Assembly: GCF_030651995.1 (NCBI RefSeq)
Contig: NZ_JAUSBN010000065.1
Location: 1 to 36,424 of the forward strand
Origin: Reyranella sp.
Lineage (GTDB): Bacteria; Pseudomonadota; Alphaproteobacteria; Reyranellales; Reyranellaceae
Length of the DNA: 36,424 bases
Direction of reading: 5' to 3'
Position numbers and translations under genes: made by a program. The notes under the pieces were generated by a model that saw only the letters and a program-made list of their open reading frames with translations, ran no database searches and was not told the DNA's origin. Positions within the stretch are counted from its first letter, which is position 1, and each line of letters begins with the position of its first letter. Below, one piece after another: positions 1 through 9,967 of this stretch.

Positions 1-792
1 CAGGAATAGCGGGAAGCTGCCGAGGAACGGGATATGAAACCACCACAGCCCGGCGGCCAGAATCATCAGCATCTCGAGGAAGGCGATGGCGGCATAGGGG
101 ATCATCTTGCCGGCGATGAACTCGTACGGACGGATCGGCGAGACGAAAATCTGCTGCACCGAGCCCGCCTCCTTCTCGCGCACCACCGAGAGCGCGGTGA
201 GCAGCGGCGGGAACGCCATCAGTATCACGCCGAACAGGCCGGGCACGATGTAGTTCACGCTTTCGAGCGGCGCGTTGAACCACACCCGGCTCTCGACCCT
301 GACCGGGATCAGCGGCGCGGTCATGCCCCGCGCGGCCAGGCGCGCGCTCGCGCGCTCGAGCGAATAGCTCTGAACGATGGCCTCGGCGTAGCCGAGGATC
401 ACCATCGCGGTTGAAGAGTATGAGCCGTCGGCGAGCGCCTGCACCTCGGCCGTCTCGCCGCGCGCGAGCTTCTGCGCGAAGCCCGGCGGGATAATCAGCA
501 CCAAGCGCGCGCGGCCACGGTCAAGCAGCTCGGCGATCTCGCTCTCGGAGCGAACATCGTGCGTGCGTTTGAAGTAACCCGATTGCGGGAAGCGCTCGAT
601 CAGCGCCCGGCTTGCCGCGCTGCGATCCTGGTCGTAGACCGCAAGGCTCGCGTCCTTGACATCCAGCGACAGCGCCGAGCCGAACAGGTAGAGCATCAGC
701 AGCGGCAGCACCACCGCCACCGCGATCGTGATCGGGTCGCGGCGGATCTCGCGCACCTCTTTCCATACGATGATGCCGACGAGGCTTTTCAT
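1..792 (-). CDS. ABC-2 type transporter permease (partial, C-terminus beyond window)
   Basis: The frame opens with ATG at 792 and stays open for 264 codons to the window edge, so the C-terminus is missing. The N-terminus has a cytoplasmic lead ending in REIRRDP, then a hydrophobic segment (about residues 22-40, VAVVLPLLMLYLFGSA). A large soluble loop of about 130 residues follows, then further membrane segments starting near NYIVPGLFGVILMAF and the family-typical stretch REKEAGSVQQIFVSPI. This layout is that of YhhJ/YadH-like ABC-2 permeases, which form the membrane channel for separate ATPase subunits. Its start overlaps the methyltransferase stop by 4 bp (ATGA), indicating translational coupling. 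It probably works with the double-NBD ATPase and the HlyD adaptor upstream as an export system of unknown substrate. Family assignment is firm; the substrate is not inferable. Confidence 0.88.
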   Translation of the reverse strand, partial: MKSLVGIIVWKEVREIRRDPITIAVAVVLPLLMLYLFGSALSLDVKDASLAVYDQDRSAASRALIERFPQSGYFKRTHDVRSESEIAELLDRGRARLVLIIPPGFAQKLARGETAEVQALADGSYSSTAMVILGYAEAIVQSYSLERASARLAARGMTAPLIPVRVESRVWFNAPLESVNYIVPGLFGVILMAFPPLLTALSVVREKEAGSVQQIFVSPIRPYEFIAGKMIPYAAIAFLEMLMILAAGLWWFHIPFLGSFPLFL

Positions 793-1409
793 CTTGCCAC
801 CACCAGCTTTACCCAGTTGGAATGCAGGTTTTCCTCGTGCTCGATGACCAGCCCTGCCGCGCGCATGCTATCGAGGGTGCGACGGTTGATGTGCGGGCCC
901 ATGAGCCGGCTCACGAGGGGGTCGAGCAAATCGAAGAGCAATCCCAGCACGCCGTGCGGCCGCATGTGTTCCAACAAAACGATTTTCCCGCCGGGCTTTA
1001 ATACGCGCTTGATCTCCCTGAAGCCCCGCGCCGCATCCGGTACGCAGCAGAACACGCCGCTGCCCACCACGGCGTCCAGCGAGGCGTCTTCAAACGGCAG
1101 CTCCTCTACATCGCCGACGAGGAAGGTGACATGGCACGAAAGTGCGCGTGCCTTGTACATGGCGCGCTCGAGCATGCCGCGGCTCAAGTCCAGGGCGATC
1201 ATCCGGGCATCTCGCGGGTAATACGGCAGGTTGCGGCCGGTCCCGACGCCCAGCTCCAAGATAGTCCCGCGCAGGCCCGCGAACAGCCGCGCGCGCGCCT
1301 GCGCGAAACCCAGCATGTGCTCCATGGGTTCGCTCATGCGGTCGTACGCGGGGGCGTGCCGGTCCCATTTCCGGCTCAGCTTGCGCGTCAGTGCTGGGTA
1401 AGTTGCCAT
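789..1409 (-). CDS. class I SAM-dependent methyltransferase (UbiE/MenG-like fold)
   Basis: A 206-residue protein with the Rossmann-type SAM-binding motif I (LELGVGTGRN, about residues 51-60). It also shows the acidic residue at the end of strand 2 (IALDLS) and the post-motif region DASLDAVVGSGVFC and LKPGGKIVLLEHMR, typical of Methyltransf_11/25 proteins. The enzyme moves a methyl group from S-adenosylmethionine to an unidentified acceptor. It sits between the ABC ATPase (stop 3 bp upstream of this start) and the permease (4-bp overlap), so it is embedded in the exporter operon. Such a location suggests modification of the exported compound or of a lipid, but that is inference. UbiE itself is about 250 residues, so this is not the quinone-biosynthesis enzyme proper. 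Confidence 0.85.
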   Translation of the reverse strand: MATYPALTRKLSRKWDRHAPAYDRMSEPMEHMLGFAQARARLFAGLRGTILELGVGTGRNLPYYPRDARMIALDLSRGMLERAMYKARALSCHVTFLVGDVEELPFEDASLDAVVGSGVFCCVPDAARGFREIKRVLKPGGKIVLLEHMRPHGVLGLLFDLLDPLVSRLMGPHINRRTLDSMRAAGLVIEHEENLHSNWVKLVVAR

Positions 1410-1412
1410 GGC

Positions 1413-3350
1413 TCAGCTCCGTGCGGCGCGGGTATCCAGGCGCGCCTGTTCCATCTGGATGAAAGCGATGAACACATCCTCGATTCCGTGCGGAACCGTC
1501 TCCATGCGCCGCACGTGATGGCCGGCCTGTTCGAGGCGGGCGAGCAGGCGCGGACGCGCCGCTGCGGCGTCATCCACCAACAGGTGCAGGCGGTCGCCAA
1601 AAAACGACGCCTGGACGCTGGGATCGTCGCTAAACAGCGCGAGCGCCTGAACCGGCTGGTCGCACTCGAGCTCGATCATCTCGCCGGCGCGCATACCGGT
1701 ACGCAGCTCCTGCGGCGAACCGAGCGCGATCAGCCGGCCGTTATAGAGCAACCCGAGGGTGTGGCAGTGCTCGGCCTCGTCCATGTAATGCGTGGTGACG
1801 AATACCGTGACGCCGCGCGCGGCGAGATCGCCGATCAATTCCCAGAAGCGCCGCCGCGACAGCGGGTCGACCCCGGCAGTGGGCTCGTCCAGGAACAGCA
1901 CCTGCGGCTCGTGCAGCACGGCGCAGGCAAGTGCCAAGCGCTGCTTGAGCCCGCCGGATAGGGTACGCGTGAGCCGCTCCTCATCGCCGCGCAGCCCGGC
2001 GAGCTGCAAGGCCCAGTCGCGGCGAGCAGCGAGCTTGGCACGCGGAACCTGGTACACGCCGGCGAAGAAATCGAGGTTCTCGCCCACCGACATGTCTTCG
2101 TAGAGCGAGAAACGCTGCGACATGTAGCCGATGCGCGCCCTGAGCGCACGCGAATCGGCGCCAAGCTCGATACCGGCGACTGTTGCCCGCCCGGCGCTCG
2201 GCGCAAGCAGACCGCACAGCATCTTGATGGTGGTGGTCTTGCCCGAACCGTTCGGGCCCAGAAAGCCGAAAATCTCGCCGCGCCGCACCGCAAAGCTCAC
2301 CCGATCCACCGCGGTGAATTTGCCGAAGCGCATGCTGATATCCTGTACCTCGACGGCCAGGCCGCCAGCGCCCACCGGCATTTCGGCAGCGACTGCGACG
2401 GGTGGCGCGGTGACCGGCGCCACCGGCAGCAGCGCAACGAACACGTCCTCGAGACTCGGCGCGACCGCCCGTACCGCCTCTACCTGTACCCCCTCGTGTG
2501 CAAGCGTCGCACGCCACTCGCCATCGTCGCCGCTGCCCACTGGCATGCGCAGGTGCAAGCGTTCGCCGAACACGTAAGGTGCAGCCTGCGGCAGCGCACG
2601 CTGTAGTACGGCGAGTGCACGGCGTTGCGGGCGCGCATCGAGTTCAACCATTTTTCCCGGCAGATCTGCGCGCAGCCGACCGGGTGCATCGCAGGCGATG
2701 AGATGCCCCTCATGCAGCAGCGCCACGCGCGTGCAACGTTCCGCCTCATCCATGTAGGGGGTGGACACGACAATGGTGGTGCCTTCGGTGAGTGCCTGGT
2801 AGAGGATGTTCCAGAATTCGCGCCGCGATACCGGATCGACGCCGGTGGTCGGCTCGTCCAGAATGAGTAGCGGCGGCGCATGGATAAGCGCGCAGCACAG
2901 CGCGAGCTTCTTCTGCATGCCGCCGGAGAGAAAGCGCGCCAGCCGGTCGCGGTGCCGCTCAAGGTGAGCGAACGCCAGCAACTGCGCCTTGCGTTCAGCA
3001 CGCGCTGCTTCCGGTACGCGGTGCAGCGCGGCGAAGAAATCCAGGTTCTCGTCCACCGTCAGACGCCCGTAGAGACTGAAGATCTGCGACATATAGCCGA
3101 TGCGTGCGGTAAGCTGCGCCGCCTCGCGCACGCTGTCGTAGCCTAATACCGTTGCGCGCCCCGCGCTCGGGTCCAGAATGCCGGCCAGGATCTGCAGCGT
3201 TGTCGTTTTGCCGGCGCCGTCCGAGCCGAGCAGCCCGAACGCCTCGCCGCGGCGGATCTTGAGAGCGAGACCGCTAAGAACCGTCCGCTGCCCGTAGCGC
3301 CGGGACAAGCTCTCGGCCTCGATCACCCAGTCTGTGGCAGGTGCGTTCAT
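1413..3350 (-). CDS. ABC transporter ATP-binding protein with two fused nucleotide-binding domains
   Basis: A 645-residue soluble ATPase built from two NBDs. NBD1 has a Walker A GSDGAGKT (42-49), the signature LSGGMQKK and a Walker B LLILDEPTTGVDP. NBD2 has a Walker A GPNGSGKT (about 365-372), the signature LSGGLKQR and Walker B VLFLDEPTAGVDP. Both are of the DrrA/CcmA-like subclass that serves ABC-2 exporters. NBD1 has an Asp in the P-loop (GSDG) where Asn is usual. No membrane segment is present, so it needs the separate permease downstream. The HlyD gene ends 2 bp before this start. The architecture matches the N-terminal half of RbbA/YhiH, where the permease is fused; here it is split. 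Confidence 0.93.
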   Translation of the reverse strand: MNAPATDWVIEAESLSRRYGQRTVLSGLALKIRRGEAFGLLGSDGAGKTTTLQILAGILDPSAGRATVLGYDSVREAAQLTARIGYMSQIFSLYGRLTVDENLDFFAALHRVPEAARAERKAQLLAFAHLERHRDRLARFLSGGMQKKLALCCALIHAPPLLILDEPTTGVDPVSRREFWNILYQALTEGTTIVVSTPYMDEAERCTRVALLHEGHLIACDAPGRLRADLPGKMVELDARPQRRALAVLQRALPQAAPYVFGERLHLRMPVGSGDDGEWRATLAHEGVQVEAVRAVAPSLEDVFVALLPVAPVTAPPVAVAAEMPVGAGGLAVEVQDISMRFGKFTAVDRVSFAVRRGEIFGFLGPNGSGKTTTIKMLCGLLAPSAGRATVAGIELGADSRALRARIGYMSQRFSLYEDMSVGENLDFFAGVYQVPRAKLAARRDWALQLAGLRGDEERLTRTLSGGLKQRLALACAVLHEPQVLFLDEPTAGVDPLSRRRFWELIGDLAARGVTVFVTTHYMDEAEHCHTLGLLYNGRLIALGSPQELRTGMRAGEMIELECDQPVQALALFSDDPSVQASFFGDRLHLLVDDAAAARPRLLARLEQAGHHVRRMETVPHGIEDVFIAFIQMEQARLDTRAARS

Positions 3351-3352
3351 AG

Positions 3353-4312
3353 TTAGCGCGGCACCGTCAGTTTATCTGGCCATGACGCCTCGGGTTTCCA
3401 GCGCACCCAGGCATCGGCCGGCATGCCGGGCTTGAGATAAGCTTCCGGGTTGTCGACCGCGAGCACCACACCGAACACCAGGCGCGCACGCTCATCCGGC
3501 ATGTGCACATCCTTGGGCGTGAACTGGGCGCGCTGGTCCACGCGCGCCACACGCGCTTCGAAATAGCGCTGCGGGAAAGCATCCACGCGCACGCGCGCCG
3601 GGTCGTTGAGCTTGATCTTGCCGATCTCGTTCTCTGGCACGTATATCCTGAGCTCGATGCGCTCCAGGTCGGCAAGCACGGCAATCGTACTGCCCGGCGC
3701 TGCAAGCTCACCCGCCTCAATGCCCTTGGTGAGGATCGTGCCAGCCGCCGGGGCGCGAATCACGGCCTTGCCCACCTGCGAGCGCAGCAGCTCGACCTCG
3801 CGCTGTGCCGCCTCGCGGCTCGCCGCCGCTTGCGCCTGCCGTGAGGTGAGTGTCTCGACCTGCCCGCGCGCCTCGCGTTGCTGGTTCTCGGTGCGGTCGA
3901 GCATCTGCGCGGACACGTTGCCGGTTTCGCGCAGCTTGCGGTAACGCGCAAGGTCGGCGTCTGCAGTCTGCACATGGTGCCGTGCGGTAACTATCTGTTG
4001 TTCGACCTGAACTTGGGCGCGTTGCGCGGCGGCGGCATTGGCCTCGGCCTGCTTGAGGCGCGTCTTCAAATCGGTTTCATCGAGCCGCACCAGCAAGTCG
4101 TTCGCCCGCACCGTTCGTCCCTCGACCAGCGCGCTCTCCAACACCCGCCCACCCACTTCGGCGCTCACTATCACCTCGGTCGCCTCAATACGCCCGTTGC
4201 CGTAGAGAAAGCCTTCCGGAAGCGCCGGCGGCAACAGCCACAGAAACAATGCGTACGAAATAACCGCGAGGCCGATCATGCCTATGAGTGTCCACAGCCA
4301 GGTTTTGCGCAT
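3353..4312 (-). CDS. HlyD-family membrane fusion (periplasmic adaptor) protein
   Basis: A 319-residue adaptor linking an inner-membrane exporter to the outer membrane. One N-terminal membrane anchor is visible (TWLWTLIGMIGLAVISYALF). A biotinyl-lipoyl-like half motif follows (VIVSAEVGGRV with VRANDLLVRLDETDL), then a long Ala/Gln/Glu-rich coiled-coil hairpin, the second lipoyl half (VIRAPAAGTI) and beta-barrel segments. I chose ATG 4312 (MRKTWLW) because a GGGAG lies 5 nt upstream. ATG 4324 is an alternative: it overlaps the stop of a short upstream ORF (TGATG) and could be coupled to it. This gene begins the operon adaptor, ATPase, methyltransferase, permease, a YhiI-YhiH-YhhJ-like order. 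No TolC-like gene is in view. Confidence 0.9.
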   Translation of the reverse strand: MRKTWLWTLIGMIGLAVISYALFLWLLPPALPEGFLYGNGRIEATEVIVSAEVGGRVLESALVEGRTVRANDLLVRLDETDLKTRLKQAEANAAAAQRAQVQVEQQIVTARHHVQTADADLARYRKLRETGNVSAQMLDRTENQQREARGQVETLTSRQAQAAASREAAQREVELLRSQVGKAVIRAPAAGTILTKGIEAGELAAPGSTIAVLADLERIELRIYVPENEIGKIKLNDPARVRVDAFPQRYFEARVARVDQRAQFTPKDVHMPDERARLVFGVVLAVDNPEAYLKPGMPADAWVRWKPEASWPDKLTVPR

Positions 4313-4323
4313 CGCCGCTCCCA

Positions 4324-4371
4324 TCAGAATTTCTGCCAAACGTGCGGCAATTGGTTCATCTCGCGATTCAT
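4324..4371 (-). CDS. possible 15-codon leader ORF with strong Shine-Dalgarno
   Basis: An AAGGAGGA ribosome-binding sequence sits 4-5 nt before ATG 4371, the best such site in this region. The frame encodes only MNREMNQLPHVWQKF. Its TGA stop overlaps an ATG in the HlyD frame as TGATG. It could be a leader peptide coupling ribosomes into the HlyD gene, or what is left of an older gene start. No homology is recognised; the assignment rests on the SD and the stop-start overlap alone. Confidence 0.35.
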   Translation of the reverse strand: MNREMNQLPHVWQKF

Positions 4372-4387
4372 CAGATCCTCCTTGCAG

Positions 4388-4552
4388 CTACGTCCGGACG
4401 CTACCCCAGCACCGTTGGAGAAAGTTGTAGATCGGCACGTACACCAGCCCCGCATACACGCCATACAGGAAGCTTTCGGCCAGCCCGAGCAGGAAGCCCC
4501 CCCAGGTAAGCCATTTGAAGGCGGGCAGGATCATCTCCAGAAACTCGTGCAT
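4388..4552 (-). CDS. small membrane protein, 54 aa, probably a 5'-truncated remnant
   Basis: ATG 4552 opens a 54-residue frame ending in TAG at 4388. It is strongly hydrophobic and aromatic: WLTWGGFLLGLAESFLYG then VYAGLVYVPIYNFLQ, a helix pair with Gly and Glu spacing like the C-terminal end of small DUF5676/holin-like membrane proteins. The frame stays open upstream to a TAA at 4610-4612, with LCLVTPGSLH preceding the Met and no convincing SD. A larger protein has therefore plausibly lost its 5' part. It lies between the HlyD operon and the ICMT gene, next to a dispersed-repeat hairpin. The family suggestion is tentative. Confidence 0.5.
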   Translation of the reverse strand: MHEFLEMILPAFKWLTWGGFLLGLAESFLYGVYAGLVYVPIYNFLQRCWGSVRT

Positions 4553-4643
4553 GTGCAGGCTTCCGGGGGTGACCAGGCATAGTCGTAGCTTCCTTGTACT
4601 GAACCAACGTTAGCAAGCTCACGTGCGCTTTGCGGACTCGTCG

Positions 4644-4661
4644 TTCCGGCAAAAGCCGGAA
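4644..4661. repeat. dispersed-repeat hairpin (REP-like, IPAFAG-encoding type)
   Basis: A perfect 7-bp inverted repeat, TTCCGGC-AAAA-GCCGGAA. Read on the minus strand the surrounding bases would encode IPAFAGTT, the hallmark of a palindromic repeat scattered between genes in many proteobacteria. It lies just after the ICMT gene stop (4668) on that gene's strand. It may act as a transcript-end hairpin, although no T-run follows. Confidence 0.55.
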
Positions 4662-4667
4662 TCAAAA

Positions 4668-5324
4668 TCAGCTGCCTTGCATCGTTTTTCCCACGCCGCT
4701 CCGCGGGAAAAACGCGGGGGTTTCGGCGGCGTAGCGCCGGTATTCCTCGCCGAACTTCGCCGCCATCTCCCGCTCTTCGGTCCGCGCCAAGCGGATGTAC
4801 ATTGCCACCAGCACCGGAAACATCGGCACGGTCAGCACGGTTGGCCATTGCAACAGGAAGCCCAGCATGATCAGCACGAACCCGGCGTACTGGGGATGGC
4901 GGATGCGCGCATAAGGCCCAGTCACCGCCAGGGTGTGGTTCTGCTGCGCCTTGTAGAGCACCTTCCAGGCGTTCGCCAGCAGGATGAATCCGCCGAAGAT
5001 CAGAATGTTGCTGAGGATGTGGAAGGGGCCGAAATGGGGGTTGGCGCGCCAGCCGAACAGGGTCTCCAGCAAATGCCCAGCATCGTGGGAAAAAGGATCG
5101 AGGCCGGGGTAGCGGCTTTGCAGCCAGCCCGACAGCAGGTAGATGGTCAGCGGAAAGCCGTACATTTCCGCGAAAAGGGCCACGATGAAGGCGGAGAAAG
5201 CCCCGAAGGAGCGCCAGTCGCGCCTGGTTTTCGGTTTGCTGAAGCTGAAGGCGAAGACGATGAAAACCAGCGAGTTGATGACGGCCAGGGACCACAAGCC
5301 GTAGTCGGGCACAGATGAAGTCAT
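4668..5324 (-). CDS. ICMT/PEMT-type integral membrane methyltransferase
   Basis: A 218-residue polytopic protein. The C-terminal half carries the SAM-binding signature of the isoprenylcysteine carboxyl methyltransferase/phospholipid methyltransferase superfamily: GPYARIRHPQY at 136-146, a Glu pair (183-184) and EEYRRY (193-198). Four to five hydrophobic helices precede and surround it. It should methylate a membrane-associated or volatile small substrate; the substrate cannot be told. Its start overlaps the DUF2933 stop (ATGA), so it is the third gene of the copA operon. ICMT-like genes recur beside copper and other metal pumps, but their role there is not established to my knowledge. The start is fixed by the 4-bp overlap. 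Confidence 0.88.
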   Translation of the reverse strand: MTSSVPDYGLWSLAVINSLVFIVFAFSFSKPKTRRDWRSFGAFSAFIVALFAEMYGFPLTIYLLSGWLQSRYPGLDPFSHDAGHLLETLFGWRANPHFGPFHILSNILIFGGFILLANAWKVLYKAQQNHTLAVTGPYARIRHPQYAGFVLIMLGFLLQWPTVLTVPMFPVLVAMYIRLARTEEREMAAKFGEEYRRYAAETPAFFPRSGVGKTMQGS

Positions 5325-5557
5325 GGCCGGTCCTCCTTCGATTGTTCGCCGTGGTCATCATGCCCTCCGCCGTGTCCGTGGTGGAACAAATGCATCAGCG
5401 GACAGGCGAGAAGCAGGAGGAAAGGCAGTATGCCGAACAGGTGGGCGCGGTGCTCGGTAAACAGGAAGAAGCCGATGACGGCGATAAACCCCAGCAACGC
5501 CCAGTTTGTCCGGCGGCCGGGTTGATCGTGGGAATGATGTTGATGCGGGTCGTCCAT
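5321..5557 (-). CDS. DUF2933 family His-rich small membrane protein
   Basis: A 78-residue protein with two hydrophobic stretches (NWALLGFIAVIGFFLF and HLFGILPFLLLLACPLMHLF) flanked by histidine-rich tails. The N-terminus has HQHHSH; the C-terminus has HHGHGGGHDDH; twelve His occur in all. The CPLMH motif inside the second helix is typical of DUF2933. The tails suggest metal (copper) binding at the membrane, an inference supported by its place 22 bp after copA and 4 bp overlapping the methyltransferase gene. A GGGAGA site precedes ATG 5557. Confidence 0.85.
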   Translation of the reverse strand: MDDPHQHHSHDQPGRRTNWALLGFIAVIGFFLFTEHRAHLFGILPFLLLLACPLMHLFHHGHGGGHDDHGEQSKEDRP

Positions 5558-5579
5558 GATTCTCCCTTTGGAAAAGCGC

Positions 5580-7937
<2,358 letters not shown>

Positions 7938-7939
7938 GT

Positions 7940-7956
7940 ATACCCTACGGGGGTAT
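7940..7956. promoter_or_regulatory. CsoR-type operator between copA and csoR
   Basis: The sequence ATACCC-TACGG-GGGTAT is a 6-bp palindrome around a G-rich centre, the pattern bound by copper-sensing CsoR/RcnR-type repressors. It ends 3 bp before the copA start and 10 bp before the csoR start. One bound repressor could therefore shut off both divergent genes, and copper would release it. Confidence 0.8.
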
Positions 7957-7965
7957 GGTTCAAGC

Positions 7966-8241
7966 ATGAATGAGAAGCTCAAGAAGTCGCAGCTCGCGCG
8001 TCTCAGCCGGATCGAGGGCCAGGTGCGGGGCGTGGCGCGCATGATCGAGGAGGAGCGCTACTGCATCGACGTGCTGACCCAGATCCGCGCCGTGCGCGCC
8101 GCGCTCGACAAGGTCGAGCAGGAGACGCTGGGCGATCACCTGCAACATTGCGTGGCGCACGCCTTCCATGGCGGTTCGGAGAAGGACCGGCAGACCAAGA
8201 TCGACGAGCTCCTGGAGGTTCTGGACAGTCGTCGCCGCTAG
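7966..8241 (+). CDS. csoR: CsoR/FrmR-family metal-sensing repressor
   Basis: A 91-residue all-helical repressor of the DUF156 family. The start ATG 7966 (MNEKLKK) gives the family's normal length; longer readings would run through the operator and into copA. The copper ligand pattern of CsoR is present: Cys33, then His58 and Cys62 (H-x3-C). The conserved RIEGQVRG motif lies at 15-22. It should repress copA-DUF2933-ICMT and itself from the shared operator, and let go when Cu(+) binds the Cys-His-Cys site. The C-His-C triad favours copper over the nickel or formaldehyde sensors of this family. Confidence 0.92.
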   Translation: MNEKLKKSQLARLSRIEGQVRGVARMIEEERYCIDVLTQIRAVRAALDKVEQETLGDHLQHCVAHAFHGGSEKDRQTKIDELLEVLDSRRR

Positions 8242-8315
8242 CCTCGTCGGCGCCGCATGGCATGCAAATTGCTGCTTGGTTCCCTGGAAATTCGGGGACG
8301 ATCCAGGGGGTTCGC

Positions 8316-9365
8316 ATGTTCCGTCACTTGTTGTCCGGTCTCGCCGTGGCTGCCGCTTTCGTCTCTGTCGCCACTGCGCAGGATCTGCCCAAGAGCCAGT
8401 TCAAGGTGATCGGGCTGAACAGTCCGACTCCGGTGTCGATCCACGACGAGCTGCCGTTCTGGCGCAAGACGATCCCCGAGGCTTCCAAGGGCGCCATCAC
8501 CGTGGACGTGACGCCGCTCGACCAGATGGGCATCGACGACAAGACCATGCTGCGGCTGCTGAAGCTCGGCGTCATGGACTTCGCCGCGATGGATATCTCC
8601 AAGATGGCCGGCGACGACCCGCGTTTCGAGGCCTGCGATCTCGCCGGCCTCACGCTCACGCCCGCCAAGGCGCGCGAAGCCTGCGACGCCTATCGCGCCG
8701 TGATCGATCGCCAGATGCAGAAGAACTGGAATGCAAAGCTGCTGGCCTTCGGCGGCAACACGCCCCAGGTCTTCTGGTGCCGCGACGTGCTGGCCGGCCT
8801 GGAAGGTCTCAAGGGCAAGAAGATCCGCGTCTTCAACAACACGATGCGTGACTTCCTGAGCGGCGTCGGCGGCACCGCCGTCAGCATGGCCTTCGCCGAG
8901 GTGGTACCGGCGCTCAACAATGGCGTGGTCGATTGCGGCGTGACCGGCAGCCTGTCGGGCAACACGGCGGGTTGGGCCGAGGTCACCAAGTCGATCTACC
9001 CGATGTCGCTGGGCTGGAGCATCAACGTGCTGGCGGTCAACCTCGACACCTGGAAGCGGCTCGATCCCAAGACACAGGCCTTCCTGACCGAGCAGTTCAA
9101 GGCCTACGAAGACAAGATGTGGAAGACGATCGAGACGACGACCGGCGAGGCCGACAACTGCAACACCGGCAAGCAGCCCTGCACGATGGGCAAGCTCGCC
9201 AAGACCACGATCGTCCCGGTCAAGCCCGAGGAGATGGACACGCACAAGAAGCTGGTCGAGGGCGCCGTCCTCGCCGGCTGGGCGAAGCGCTGCGGGGCGG
9301 CGTGCGCCAAGGAATGGAACGAGACGGTCGGCAAGACGCTCGGCCTGAAGGCGCCGACGCCCTAG
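8316..9365 (+). CDS. TRAP transporter substrate-binding protein (DctP family)
   Basis: A 349-residue periplasmic receptor. A cleavable signal peptide (FRHLLSGLAVAAAFVSVATA, cleavage before QDLPK) opens it. An AGGGGG site lies 5 nt before ATG 8316. The TRAP signature region is LKGKKIRVFNNTM with the ligand Arg, then FAEVVPALNNGVVDCGVTG. The protein captures a carboxylate-type solute for the membrane subunits encoded next. The mature part is unusually Cys-rich for this family (about nine, including NCNTGKQPC and RCGAAC near the end), suggesting disulfides. It starts the dctPQM-like operon, 16 bp before the small permease. Confidence 0.93.
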   Translation: MFRHLLSGLAVAAAFVSVATAQDLPKSQFKVIGLNSPTPVSIHDELPFWRKTIPEASKGAITVDVTPLDQMGIDDKTMLRLLKLGVMDFAAMDISKMAGDDPRFEACDLAGLTLTPAKAREACDAYRAVIDRQMQKNWNAKLLAFGGNTPQVFWCRDVLAGLEGLKGKKIRVFNNTMRDFLSGVGGTAVSMAFAEVVPALNNGVVDCGVTGSLSGNTAGWAEVTKSIYPMSLGWSINVLAVNLDTWKRLDPKTQAFLTEQFKAYEDKMWKTIETTTGEADNCNTGKQPCTMGKLAKTTIVPVKPEEMDTHKKLVEGAVLAGWAKRCGAACAKEWNETVGKTLGLKAPTP

Positions 9366-9381
9366 CCGGCGGCTTCATCAC

Positions 9382-9966
9382 ATGATCGGTGTCCGGCGCT
9401 TCGCCCAGTGGGGCCTCTGGTTCGGCGGCGCGCTGGTTCTCCTGGCCGCGGTGCTGATCGGCATCGACGTGGTGATGCGCAAGTTCCTCGCGCTGTCGAT
9501 CGGCGGCGCCGACGAGCTGGCCGGCTACTCGCTCGCGATCGGGACGACGTGGGGGCTGGGCGCCGCCCTGCTCGATCGCGCCCACATCCGCATCGACTCC
9601 CTGTACGTCCTGTTCCCCCAGAAGCTGCGGTTGGTGCTCGATCTCGTGGCACTCCTGCTGTTCACCGGGTTCTTCGCCTTGACCCTGTGGCACGGCTTCG
9701 GGGTCGTCGCGCAGTCCTGGACGTCGGAATCGCGCAGCCAGTCCGCCCTCGAGACCCCCACCATCATCCCGCAGTTCCTCTGGCTTGCCGGCCTGGTGGC
9801 CTTCGTCGGAGTGGCGTCGATCCTGCTGGTGCAGGCTCTCCGGCTGGGTGCGGCGGGCGACGTGAACGGCATGGCCCGGCTGATCAGCACGCGCTCGGCG
9901 GCGGAAGAGGTGGAGGAGGAGGTCCGCGACCTGAAGGACCGCCTGGTTCGCGAGGGGAGAAATTGA
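9382..9966 (+). CDS. TRAP transporter small permease (DctQ family)
   Basis: A 194-residue membrane subunit with four hydrophobic helices (for example GLWFGGALVLLAAVLIGIDV and LVLDLVALLLFTGFFALTL), the DctQ-typical DVVMRKF after helix 1 and a polar acidic C-terminal tail (EEVEEEVRDLKDRL) likely to be helical. DctQ supports the large permease in Na+-driven uptake. It follows the SBP by 16 bp and stops 1 bp before the DctM start. The C-terminal coiled-coil-like tail makes it somewhat longer than average. Confidence 0.9.
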   Translation: MIGVRRFAQWGLWFGGALVLLAAVLIGIDVVMRKFLALSIGGADELAGYSLAIGTTWGLGAALLDRAHIRIDSLYVLFPQKLRLVLDLVALLLFTGFFALTLWHGFGVVAQSWTSESRSQSALETPTIIPQFLWLAGLVAFVGVASILLVQALRLGAAGDVNGMARLISTRSAAEEVEEEVRDLKDRLVREGRN

Positions 9967-9967
9967 C

